Part shown: positions 56,860 through 64,000 of the stretch, piece by piece
How the letters are laid out: each line of letters opens with the position of its first letter
Position numbering within the stretch: position 1 is the first letter of the stretch
From: Tolypothrix sp. PCC 7910
GTDB taxonomy: Bacteria > Cyanobacteriota > Cyanobacteriia > Cyanobacteriales > Nostocaceae
Assembly: GCF_011769525.1 (NCBI RefSeq)
Contig: NZ_CP050440.1
Coordinates: 3,907,501 to 3,971,500, forward strand
Direction of reading: 5' to 3'
Length of the DNA stretch: 64,000 nucleotides
Made by a program: the position numbers and the translations under genes
Notes under the pieces: model-generated
What the model was told of the DNA's origin: nothing
Seen by the model: the letters and a program-made list of their open reading frames with translations, nothing else
The model's database searches: none

Positions 56860-58932
56860 TTATTGAATCAATGCTTGAAAGCGCTCATCTTTCCGAATGC
56901 TATCAAAATCAGAGTCAGTTTTTGCTATTTCCCGAACTTCTTCAGGACTGAGATTAATTGCTTGTTGTAGATTTTCTAATGTCTGCTCAATATTACCTTG
57001 AAGTGCATAATAGCAAGCTTTGTTGTACCAAGCTTGGTGAGCATCAGGTTGAATGTGAATGGCTTGGTCGTAGGCGGCGAGCGCTTCTTGATTGCGTCCT
57101 AAAGCAGACAGTGCATTGCCTTTGTTGTACCAAGCTTGGTGAGCATCAGGTTGAATGTGAATGGCTTGGTCGTAGGCGGCGAGCGCTTCTTGATTGCGTC
57201 CTAAAGCAGACAGTGCATTGCCTTTGTTGTACCAAGCATCGTGGTAATCAGGTTGAATGTGAATGGCTTGGTCGTAGGCGGCGATTGCTTCTTGATTGCG
57301 TCCTAAAGCAGACAGTGCAATGCCTTTGTTGTACCAAGCATCGTGGTAATCAGGTTGAATGTTAATGGCTTGGTCATAGGATGCAAGCGCTTCTTGATTG
57401 CGTCCTAAAGCAGACAGTGCAATGCCTTTGCCGTTCCAAGCTTGGTGTAAATCAGGTTGAATGTGAATGGCTTGGTCGTAGGCGACGAGCGCTTCTTGAT
57501 TGCGTCCTAAAGCAGACAGTGCATTGCCTTTGTTGTACCAAGCATAGTGGTAATCAGGTTGAATGTGAATGGCTTGCTCGTAGGCGGCGAGCGCTTCTTC
57601 CTTGCGTCCTAAAGCAGACAGTGCATTGCCTTTGCCGTTCCAAGCTTGGTGTAAATCAGGTTTAATGTGAATGGCTTGGTCGTAGGCGGCGAGCGCTTCT
57701 TCCTTGCGTCCTAAAGCAGACAGTGCATTGCCTTTGCCGTTCCAAGCATCGTGGTAATCAGGTTGAATGTGAATGGCTTGCTCGTAGGCGGCGAGCGCTT
57801 CTTCCTTGCGTCCTAAAGCAGACAGTGCAATGCCTTTGTTGTACCAAGCTTGGTGATAATCAGGTTGAATGTGAATGGCTTGCTCGTAGGCGGCGAGCGC
57901 TTCTTCCTTGCGTCCTAAAGCAGACAGTACAATGCCTTTGTTGTACCAAGCTTGGCTGTCATCAGGTTGAATTTTAATGGCTTGGCCGTAGGCGGCGAGC
58001 GCTTCTTCCTTGCGTCCTAAAGCAGACAGTGCAATGCCTTTGTTGTACCAAGCTTGGTGTAAATCAGGTTTAATGTTGATGGCTTGCTCGTAGGCGGCGA
58101 GCGCTTCTTCCTTGCGTCCTAAAGCAGACAGTGCAATGCCTTTGTTGTTCCAAGCTTGGTGTAAATCAGGTTTAATGTGAATGGCTTGGTCGTAGGCGGC
58201 GATCGCCGCTTCGGATTCTTTTGCCGAATAAAGTAAATTACCCAGTTCTAATAGTAAGCTTACCTTACTATCTTCTGCCTGATGTTTTTCTCCCAATAAG
58301 TCTTTAAATTCTAAGACTTTTTCAATCTTTTGTTCTTGGCTAAGTTTTAAATACTCCTCATAATCTCCTGACAATATCAGCCGAGTTGATTCCTGTTCTA
58401 CTAATTCTGGTGTAGTTGGTAATTCAAATACTCCCGAACGCCAATCAAAAAAATCTGGGGCGCGGTGGATTAAATAGTTGATCGAAAATGACCGCAAAAG
58501 AAAAACAAAACAGAATGGGTAATCATCTCTAAACCTTTCTCGCTGTTGATTTAAGTGATTTAAAATATGCGGTACACTGGTTAAATTACTAAATTGTCCT
58601 TCGGTAATTTCGCCAAAAGTTCTTTTCTCATATTTATATAAAGAATATTCCAGACCTTTAATCAATAAAATATCAATTTGCTTATCTTTAACAAACTCAG
58701 CAACTCGCTCATATAAATTATCAATTGATTCAACCAAGCGCAAAGCTTCTATATGCTTCCCTGGAATATCCTGTGGAAGTTTATCAATTAAACGGTCTGC
58801 TTCTACAGGTGTAGATTGCACAAAAAACAAGCCGAAGCCTGATTTCCGCTTCAGGGCGCGAACTAAGTCTTGATATACTTCTTCTGGTTCTGGGGGTAAA
58901 TCTTCATCCCAATCATCTACATTTGGGTTCAT
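56860..58932 (-). CDS. TPR array protein with degenerate NTPase-like N-terminal domain
   Basis: Protein of 690 residues. Residues 1-220 are a domain with predicted alternate strands and helices (FGLFFVQSTP, 33-42; IDILLIKGLEY, 86-96; CFVFLLRSF, 141-149) but no P-loop; it looks like an inactive AAA/STAND-like domain. Residues 225-667 hold 13 TPR units of 34 residues, eleven of them nearly identical (AWYNKGNALSALGRNQEAL type). Residues 645-690 end with IRKDERFQALIQ. The ATG overlaps the stop of the ATPase gene by four bases. Probably senses or binds a partner that the ATPase acts on. Confidence 0.8.
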   Translation of the reverse strand: MNPNVDDWDEDLPPEPEEVYQDLVRALKRKSGFGLFFVQSTPVEADRLIDKLPQDIPGKHIEALRLVESIDNLYERVAEFVKDKQIDILLIKGLEYSLYKYEKRTFGEITEGQFSNLTSVPHILNHLNQQRERFRDDYPFCFVFLLRSFSINYLIHRAPDFFDWRSGVFELPTTPELVEQESTRLILSGDYEEYLKLSQEQKIEKVLEFKDLLGEKHQAEDSKVSLLLELGNLLYSAKESEAAIAAYDQAIHIKPDLHQAWNNKGIALSALGRKEEALAAYEQAINIKPDLHQAWYNKGIALSALGRKEEALAAYGQAIKIQPDDSQAWYNKGIVLSALGRKEEALAAYEQAIHIQPDYHQAWYNKGIALSALGRKEEALAAYEQAIHIQPDYHDAWNGKGNALSALGRKEEALAAYDQAIHIKPDLHQAWNGKGNALSALGRKEEALAAYEQAIHIQPDYHYAWYNKGNALSALGRNQEALVAYDQAIHIQPDLHQAWNGKGIALSALGRNQEALASYDQAINIQPDYHDAWYNKGIALSALGRNQEAIAAYDQAIHIQPDYHDAWYNKGNALSALGRNQEALAAYDQAIHIQPDAHQAWYNKGNALSALGRNQEALAAYDQAIHIQPDAHQAWYNKACYYALQGNIEQTLENLQQAINLSPEEVREIAKTDSDFDSIRKDERFQALIQ
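57034..58155. repeat. Eleven near-identical 102-bp tandem repeats in the TPR gene
   Basis: The 34-residue TPR units are encoded by 11 consecutive 102-bp DNA units. Neighbouring units are nearly base-identical, including synonymous positions, and the two units nearest the 3' end encode identical protein. That shows recent duplication or gene conversion inside the array. Confidence 0.9.
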
Positions 58933-60254
58933 GGAAGTTTTGCTACAGCTTCTTTAAATTCGGCAATTCCTGCAATTAATGGATGAATATCATACCAACG
59001 CTGCATCTCTCCCTCATCATCAAAATATTTATATTCTAAAAGACAGCGATTATACATCAAACTGCGATACAGATCATCACCAGGAAGCTTTTTAGAACGG
59101 GATACCTCAGCTAATAAACTCCATTGCGAGTTTTCTACTGTGCGGCGATAGGTATCTCTTGCTTGAGTAATTGCGCGTCGCACGGCGTTTTCTGTAATTG
59201 GTAACTCTTCAGTACGTCCAATAGCATCTTGAGTTAACAATAACAAATTCCTTACATGACCTCCACTCATCAAACACAGTCTTTCTAAAGTGTTAGGACT
59301 ATCAAAAATGTCCTTTTCTAGTGATAACTCTGGTGCAATTTGCCGAACTCGCTTGCTAATTACTTCTTTAACTTTCTTCAGCCCAGGTTGATAAGTTTCC
59401 CCATCAGGAGTTTTCACCATAATCATCGGTAAAATTAGGCATTCACCATAGATATCCCGTATATCTGTGCCGCGTTTAGAATACAGTAAGGAAATAGGTG
59501 CAGTGTAAATTAAATGGCAATCTAACCCTTTGAGTTGTCCGCTGCGGTCTACAAAAACTTCTTCATAATTGGTGCTATCTCCGTCTTTAACTAACACCAT
59601 CCGGTCTAAATTATCGACAATTACTGCCAGTTTATTGCAGCCATTAGGTAAATTCTGTTTGGCATCTTTCAGAAATTCATTCAACACCTGAATTAGAGTT
59701 ACAGTGTGAGGATCAATTTTTTGGCGAATCTGTTGGCGTAATTGGGGAACGGCTCTTAAATTGGCTGTTAGTTTGGCAAACTGGGCAATTTGGGCTTCTA
59801 CCGCCATACTCTCAAACTCAATAGGAGTCTGCGCCAAATCTTTCAACTCTCCCCAAAGGTTTTTTAACCAGTTGAGTATAGGACGAGGATTAGCAATTTC
59901 TTTTAAATCTTTCAGTAAGCGGCGTGTACAGGCGAGGAGAATATCTGTATATTGAGCATCTTCTGAATCAATATCTTCTTCATCAGCCGCAAAATACACA
60001 ACATAGAATTGCCGATTTTCTAAATACTTCTTTAACTTGAGTAGCTCCGTAGATTTCCCCGCCCCCCGATGCCCAGAATATAATTGACAGGTATTAGTGT
60101 TTGCCAATCGCATCCGATTTCCCAACTCTTGCAAAATATCCGCATCTCCGCGCACATCCTGGCAATCTACATACCTTGTATCGTCGGCGGGTAAGGGTTC
60201 AAAGGGGTTAAAGGCATTGTAGAGTTCAGTAAGTAAGTCAGGATTATTAAACAT
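58929..60254 (-). CDS. P-loop ATPase (AAA/STAND-like), partner of the TPR protein
   Basis: Protein of 441 residues from the ATG at 60254; an upstream in-frame TTG would add six. The N-terminal FNNPDLLTELYNAFNPFEPL is followed by Walker A GHRGAGKST (61-69), Walker B LAVIVDNLDRM (209-219), a sensor-like HLIYTAPISLLY and GGHVRNLLLLTQDAI in the small lid domain. The type is a signalling/adapter ATPase. It overlaps the TPR gene (ATGA) and sits after a 21-bp repeat array. Function unknown. Confidence 0.85.
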   Translation of the reverse strand: MFNNPDLLTELYNAFNPFEPLPADDTRYVDCQDVRGDADILQELGNRMRLANTNTCQLYSGHRGAGKSTELLKLKKYLENRQFYVVYFAADEEDIDSEDAQYTDILLACTRRLLKDLKEIANPRPILNWLKNLWGELKDLAQTPIEFESMAVEAQIAQFAKLTANLRAVPQLRQQIRQKIDPHTVTLIQVLNEFLKDAKQNLPNGCNKLAVIVDNLDRMVLVKDGDSTNYEEVFVDRSGQLKGLDCHLIYTAPISLLYSKRGTDIRDIYGECLILPMIMVKTPDGETYQPGLKKVKEVISKRVRQIAPELSLEKDIFDSPNTLERLCLMSGGHVRNLLLLTQDAIGRTEELPITENAVRRAITQARDTYRRTVENSQWSLLAEVSRSKKLPGDDLYRSLMYNRCLLEYKYFDDEGEMQRWYDIHPLIAGIAEFKEAVAKLP

Positions 60255-60302
60255 AAGTATTAAATATGGCAATTTCGCCCATTATACTGTCGGTAATAGC
60301 CC

Positions 60303-60590
60303 CTAACACTCGTGAATGAGCCTCGGAACCTCGTCCACGAGCAAAAAAGCCTCGCTCACGAGCAAAAAAGCCTCGTCCACGAGCAAAAAAGCCTCGCTCA
60401 CGAACAAAAAAGCCTCGTCCACGAGCAAAAAAGCCTCGCTCACGAGCAAAAAAGCCTCGCTCACGAGCAAAAAAGCCTCGTTCACGAGCAAAAAAGCCTC
60501 GCTCACAAGCAAAAAAGCCTCGTGAATGAACTTCAGAACCTCATTAATGAAGAAAAAAGCCTCATTAATAAATGTATGTTGGGATGTCAC
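60303..60590 (-). CDS. Possible heptad-repeat peptide encoded by the 21-bp array
   Basis: A 95-residue frame on the operon's strand: MTSQHTFINEAFFFINE, then about ten heptads of type EAFLLVS/EAFLLVD, ending LIHEC 48 bp before the ATPase start. Each heptad keeps one Glu and five hydrophobics, so it would be a very hydrophobic coil, perhaps membrane-active. The + strand is also open over the same region (60312-60599) with KSLAHEQ/KSLVHEQ heptads. A weak AAGCAAG precedes the - strand ATG. It may be a real first operon gene or only repeat DNA. Confidence 0.3.
   Translation of the reverse strand: MTSQHTFINEAFFFINEVLKFIHEAFLLVSEAFLLVNEAFLLVSEAFLLVSEAFLLVDEAFLFVSEAFLLVDEAFLLVSEAFLLVDEVPRLIHEC
60309..60574. 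repeat. 21-bp tandem repeat array (CTCGCTCACGAGCAAAAAAGC)n
   Basis: Twelve complete 21-bp units and one partial. Typical unit begins CTCGCTCACGAG or CTCGTCCACGAG, a small palindrome, then a run of six A. The end units change CTCG...CGAG to CTCA...TGAA, keeping the pairing. It lies 55-320 bp upstream of the ATPase start, in the 470-bp space between it and IS copy 2. Confidence 0.93.
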
Positions 60591-60607
60591 TTGCTTTAAC
60601 GAGATTT

Positions 60608-60640
60608 AGATCCCCGACTTTTTGAAAAAGTCGGGGATCT
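60608..60640. repeat. Perfect 16-bp inverted repeat, AGATCCCCGACTTTTT type
   Basis: AGATCCCCGACTTTTT and its exact complement are separated by one base. A stable hairpin, typical of dispersed cyanobacterial palindromes, between the 21-bp array and IS copy 2. Confidence 0.9.
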
Positions 60641-60723
60641 GAGCAGCACGCACCATCAAACATTAATAGTGTTGTACAAAAACCCTCGCCCTCATCCCCT
60701 AACCCTTTCTCCCGCAGGAGAAG

Positions 60724-61897
60724 CAGGGTGGTTTCATACAAACAGAGAAAAAACCTTTTGGAGTTGGTTGGATAAGGCACGTTGTGCTTGAGGGATAGTT
60801 CGGAAACCAAAAAATCTGGCGATCGTAATGAAAAAGGTGTGCAAAATTGCCCAATTGACAGGAGCATTGCCACCACGACGCAGTGGAAAATCTTCGGAAA
60901 ATGTCACATCTTTGACCCAGTGTAGTCGATTTTCAATTCCCCAGTGTCCTTGAGTATCAGCAAGCAATTGTTGAGCTTCGAGATGTTGACTACAAATGTA
61001 AAACTGATATTCGTGAAATGGTTGGCGATCGCGTTCACCCTGACGCTCGACAACAACAAATGTTTTGAGTCCAGCCCATTGATTTTGAAGTGATTCGGGA
61101 ACTGCAAATACTTGGCAAGTGCGTTTGACAATTCTGGAATGCCCCGAATCAATAGCTGTGGCACAACTGAGTGGAGGTGATTGAAGGAATTGAGTTTGAG
61201 CCATTTTGTAGAGTTTAGGCTGGTTTTCCTTCAATCCAATCAAATAATCATTATCTGTATTGATAATCAACGATACTGTTTTTTTTGACAGTGCAGAGCA
61301 TCCAGGGTAAACATGACGCTAGAATCTGTAAACTCAGATATTAACTGTTGCACAACTGCGACTTCGCTGACTTGTTTATTAGCAAATGCTTGCATCTGGA
61401 CAACAACACCACGTTGGTGACTAAATACTGACACAACCGAGATAAAGTTCTGATATGACTGACTATAATCTGTCAGTGTGCAACGAATGCTCTTAGCATC
61501 AACTGCTAATCTTTCCTCTGGTTTTGGTGAGGCGATCGCCAATGCCCAAGTATTAAATAAGTCTGTTAATGGCTGAAAATCGATGGTTTTTAGTACCCGT
61601 CGGAATGTCGAGTATGAAGGAAACTTAATATCATCTGTCAGTTCTAACATTTGAATCAAGCTTTGCCGATGTACCTTAGTAAAGTCCTCCAGTGGTCGAT
61701 AACCCCAGTACCCCGTCATTGCTCCTAGTAATATTAACAACAAAACTAACCATAGCTCGTGTCTTCGTCCTCGGATATGCCGATAGTCTGGAACTTGTTG
61801 CAACTGCTCGAGCAGATTCATACTTCGCCTGTTGTAAATGTTTTATTTCCCCCTATGAATCATTATTATTTTTCTCTGTTTGTATGAAACCACCCTG
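60724..61897 (-). mobile_element. ISAs1-family insertion sequence, copy 2 (inverted)
   Basis: Same 1174-bp length, same inverted ends and same encoded proteins as copy 1, in opposite orientation. The flanking DNA on the two sides (left CCCTCATCCCCTAACCC type, right its imperfect complement) forms an inverted repeat, so the element lies in the apex of a palindromic dispersed repeat. No target duplication is visible. Confidence 0.93.
60734..61821 (-). CDS. ISAs1-family transposase, split at an A8 run (copy 2)
   Basis: Two overlapping frames, 61267-61821 (184 residues) and 60734-61270 (178 residues), encode the same amino acids as copy 1. The A8 run is T8 at 61279-61286 on the + strand. DDE residues are in AVDAKSIR, TLDALHC and HWGIENRLHW. 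The identical split in two copies suggests that the slippery run is part of the active element. Confidence 0.85.
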
Positions 61898-62048
61898 CCC
61901 TCTCCTGGTGGGAGAGGGGTTGGGGGTGAGGGCAAAAACCTTGCAACCAAGCGGGTTTCACGTTAAGACAAAATAAGGGTACAGCATTGCTATACCCCTA
62001 CGAATCGCTGATATTTTATCTCAGTCAGAATTGTGGATATCTGGGAAT

Positions 62049-63221
62049 TTAATATTCGGGAACCGAAGAATCTACTTCCCGACTCCAAGCGGTGATTCCG
62101 CCTTTGACATTTGTCCCAACAATCCCAGATTCTTTAAGAATGCTCAGGGCTTTTGCCGATCGCCCGCCCATTTTACAATGAGCAATTAAGCGGTGACCGT
62201 TGAGTATTTCTTTGACTTGTTTTACGCCATCGCCATTTTCAATATCTGGTAATGGTACTAAGACGGAACCAGGAATTTTGGCAATTTCATATTCATGCGG
62301 GTTACGCACATCTAACAGTACAAAGTCTTTTGCACCGCTATCTAATAACTGTTTCAATTCCGTCACAGTCATTTCTTGAATTTCCTGCTGCTGTTTCGCT
62401 TCCTCAGCTTGAGCTTGGGGAATACCGCAGAATTCTTCGTAGTCTATCAGTTTTTCTATAACTGGGCGAATGGGGTTAGGACGCAGCTTCAATTCGCGGA
62501 ATTTCATTTCCAATGCGTTGTACAGCAGCAGCCTTCCGCTTAAAGTGTTACCTTGTCCCAGAATAATTTTCACAGTTTCCGTGGCTTGGATCACACCGAT
62601 AATTCCGGGCAATATTCCTAACACCCCACCTTCTGCACAAGAGGGAACCATTCCTGGTGGTGGTGGTTCGGGATACAAGTCACGATAGTTCGGCCCACCT
62701 TCGTAGTTAAATACTGTGGCTTGTCCTTCAAAGCGGAAAATTGAACCGTAAACGTTAGGCTTGTTGAGCAACACACAAGCGTCGTTCACAAGATACCTTG
62801 TCGGGAAATTATCAGTACCATCGACGACAATATCATAGGGTTCCAAAATACTCAGCGCATTTTCGGAACTGAGGCGCACTTCATGCAAATCAACCTGACA
62901 GAAGGGGTTAATCTCCAGAATTCTATCCTTAGCGGATTGAATTTTGGGTTTACCTACCCAGGATGTCCCATGAATGACTTGGCGTTGCAGGTTAGAAGTA
63001 TCGACAACATCGAAATCAACAATACCGATGCGTCCCACACCCGCAGCTGCCAAATATAACAGCAGTGGCGCACCCAGTCCACCCGTACCGATACAGAGTA
63101 CACTGGCGGCTTTCAAGCGTTTTTGTCCCTCTAGTCCCACCTCCGGCAAAATCAGGTGGCGGGAGTAGCGTTCGTAGTCGTCTTTAGTCAACTGGATTTC
63201 ATCCAGATTGGGATTGAGCAT
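62049..63221 (-). CDS. moeB: MoeB/ThiF-type E1-like adenylyltransferase with rhodanese domain
   Basis: Protein of 390 residues that adenylates the C-terminus of a MoaD/ThiS-like sulfur carrier and loads sulfur. The Rossmann P-loop is GTGGLGAP (45-52), with VDFDVVDTSNLQRQ (68-81), VVDGTDNF (132-139) and VPSCAEGGVLG (192-202). The rhodanese domain (about 285-390) has the active-loop HCKMGGRS with Cys349. The Zn-binding CxxC pairs of classical MoeB are not evident; only YEEFCG remains. The neighbour is a JAMM peptidase. Confidence 0.92.
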   Translation of the reverse strand: MLNPNLDEIQLTKDDYERYSRHLILPEVGLEGQKRLKAASVLCIGTGGLGAPLLLYLAAAGVGRIGIVDFDVVDTSNLQRQVIHGTSWVGKPKIQSAKDRILEINPFCQVDLHEVRLSSENALSILEPYDIVVDGTDNFPTRYLVNDACVLLNKPNVYGSIFRFEGQATVFNYEGGPNYRDLYPEPPPPGMVPSCAEGGVLGILPGIIGVIQATETVKIILGQGNTLSGRLLLYNALEMKFRELKLRPNPIRPVIEKLIDYEEFCGIPQAQAEEAKQQQEIQEMTVTELKQLLDSGAKDFVLLDVRNPHEYEIAKIPGSVLVPLPDIENGDGVKQVKEILNGHRLIAHCKMGGRSAKALSILKESGIVGTNVKGGITAWSREVDSSVPEY

Positions 63222-63295
63222 AGCAATTTCAAGTGGAGGGCGGATTATTTATCGTAGCGAAAAATGATATCCGTATTAAATAAGGTTGTGATTTG

Positions 63296-63316
63296 TCATT
63301 GGTCATTGGTCATTGG
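63296..63316. repeat. Heptanucleotide tandem repeat (TCATTGG)3
   Basis: Three exact copies, the same array as at 27394-27414, between the MoeB and JAMM genes. Confidence 0.85.
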
Positions 63317-63386
63317 TAAGGGTTTCAAGCTTGTCTATGTAAGGTACATAGTTGTATGCAATCGCCTACCTACCTACTTAAGTTGT

Positions 63387-63845
63387 TTAAATTATGTTGT
63401 TAATTGCTTCGGGTTGGAATTGATGGCTTTCATCTAGACTCCAGCTTTGGAGTGTTTCAGCTTTACCTTTTTGAACGGAAACTATTATATACGAGTATTC
63501 AGGCCAAGCATAGAGGCGATCGCACTCCGAAGGAATTGCCGCGGCATCGGGGTGGGAATGGTAAATACCGATAATATTGACAGAGCGATCGCGTGCTTCT
63601 CTTTGTGCTTGTAACATAACTTGAGGTGCGATCGCATATCGTCGCCTTTCGGTTTCGGTGGTGCGGTCAGCAGAAAAAGTTGCTGCTTCTGTATTCCACG
63701 CATTTTCTGTAGGCATAATTTCGACTACAGTTTTACCCTCAAGGGTGACATGACCCAGAATTATACCGCAGCATTCATCTGGGTAAGTGCTTTCAGCATG
63801 GGTGCGGATAATTTGTAAATGTTCGGGGAGGAGTTGGAGAATCAT
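63387..63845 (-). CDS. JAMM/Mov34-family metallopeptidase (M67)
   Basis: Protein of 152 residues. The JAMM motif is complete: Glu24, then His96-Ser-His98, x7, Ser106, xx, Asp109, which binds catalytic zinc. Bacterial JAMM proteins release ThiS/MoaD-type ubiquitin-like carriers from their precursors or adducts. Its ATG shares a base with the stop of the preceding gene (TAATG) and the MoeB-like E1 follows, matching a known E1-JAB association. Confidence 0.93.
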   Translation of the reverse strand: MILQLLPEHLQIIRTHAESTYPDECCGIILGHVTLEGKTVVEIMPTENAWNTEAATFSADRTTETERRRYAIAPQVMLQAQREARDRSVNIIGIYHSHPDAAAIPSECDRLYAWPEYSYIIVSVQKGKAETLQSWSLDESHQFQPEAINNII

Positions 63846-64000
63846 TAAAAATTCCGACTCAGTTTGTCAATCTTACTTGTCATTAATTCTTTCACTTCCA
63901 CAACACCACTGACCAAGCGATCGTAACTAGAACTTTGCAGCAGTTCCAACTCATAGCAAAGCAACAGGTAATATTCCACCTCAATTGCTGCATCCTTCGC
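63845..64000 (-). CDS. Four-helix-bundle (S23/IVP-like) protein, 5' end outside window
   Basis: The last 51 residues are visible: a helix IEVEYYLLLCYELELL, a loop with SYDRLVSG and a helix VVEVKELMTSKIDKLSRNF. These are the C-terminal helices of the 23S-rRNA intervening-sequence (S23) family. The frame is open to the window edge. The stop codon overlaps the JAMM start, implying coupled translation. No function is established for the family. Confidence 0.75.
   Translation of the reverse strand, partial: AKDAAIEVEYYLLLCYELELLQSSSYDRLVSGVVEVKELMTSKIDKLSRNF

Noticed and set aside
56958-57977. Long + strand frames over the TPR gene with repeated Arg-rich units (GRRRRALLDC type)
   Set aside because: They are antisense shadows of the 102-bp TPR repeats, since 102 is divisible by three; no start or family supports them.
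60255-60272. TTG start at 60272 for the ATPase
   Set aside because: The ATG at 60254 is stronger and begins the recognisable FNNPDLL segment.
60309-60574. CRISPR array
   Set aside because: Units are contiguous 21-mers without variable spacers, and no cas genes are in the window.
60312-60599. + strand heptad (KSLAHEQ) frame as a gene
   Set aside because: No Shine-Dalgarno and opposite direction to the operon; kept only as part of the array description.
52720-60723. Composite transposon moved by the two IS copies
   Set aside because: Copy 1 has its own flanking direct repeats and the far outer flanks do not match, so there is no evidence that the block moved as a unit.

Overview
The window looks like the chromosome of a filamentous, Nostocales-type cyanobacterium. 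The HIP1 octamer GCGATCGC is frequent, non-coding DNA is AT-rich and carries heptanucleotide tandem repeats and GC-rich palindromes typical of Nostoc/Calothrix genomes, and there is a cyanobacterial ComFB-family gene. No rRNA, tRNA or CRISPR array was seen.

Bases 1-34752 are one long surface-polysaccharide locus, almost all on the + strand. It opens with a Wzm/Wzt-type ABC exporter whose permease is cut by the window edge. It continues with an ATP-grasp/HAD fusion, methyltransferases, a DegT aminotransferase, about a dozen glycosyltransferases, a Wzy-like membrane protein, an O-acyltransferase, a YdcF-like protein and a WcaF-like acetyltransferase. Two matched pairs of extended SDR nucleotide-sugar enzymes recur, at 8457-10632 and at 28947/33685. 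One member of each pair has Phe in place of the catalytic Tyr. The second pair brackets a GtrA-GT2 fusion and a large GT-C-like membrane protein, which together resemble a self-contained lipid-linked glycosylation cassette. A TylF-type methyltransferase pseudogene and a second methyltransferase remnant show gene decay in the locus.

Bases 34900-50800 hold mostly stand-alone genes: an SbcD-like nuclease, a UvdE-type endonuclease, a short Hsp70, a b-type cytochrome-like protein, an Ig-like/WD40 membrane protein, arylamine N-acetyltransferase, an EgtD-like methyltransferase next to a GT1 glycosyltransferase, a small membrane protein resembling Psb35, a ComFB-family protein and a TPR-CHAT protease.

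Bases 50900-61900 are an accessory island. A ParD/RelE-type toxin-antitoxin pair is followed by two apparently identical inverted copies of a 1174-bp ISAs1-family element. Each copy has its transposase split at an A8 run. They bracket about 8 kb that includes a dynamin/YcjF-like GTPase, an aldo-keto reductase, a lipoprotein nuclease, a MazF-type toxin-antitoxin pair and a two-gene P-loop ATPase/TPR operon. The TPR gene carries eleven near-identical 102-bp repeats, and the region just upstream of the operon is a 21-bp tandem array that is open in frame on both strands. This ATPase/TPR/heptad-repeat block is the strongest candidate for an undescribed system.

The window ends in a compact - strand operon of a four-helix-bundle protein (partial), a JAMM metallopeptidase and a MoeB-rhodanese E1-like enzyme, as in bacterial sulfur-carrier / ubiquitin-like pathways.
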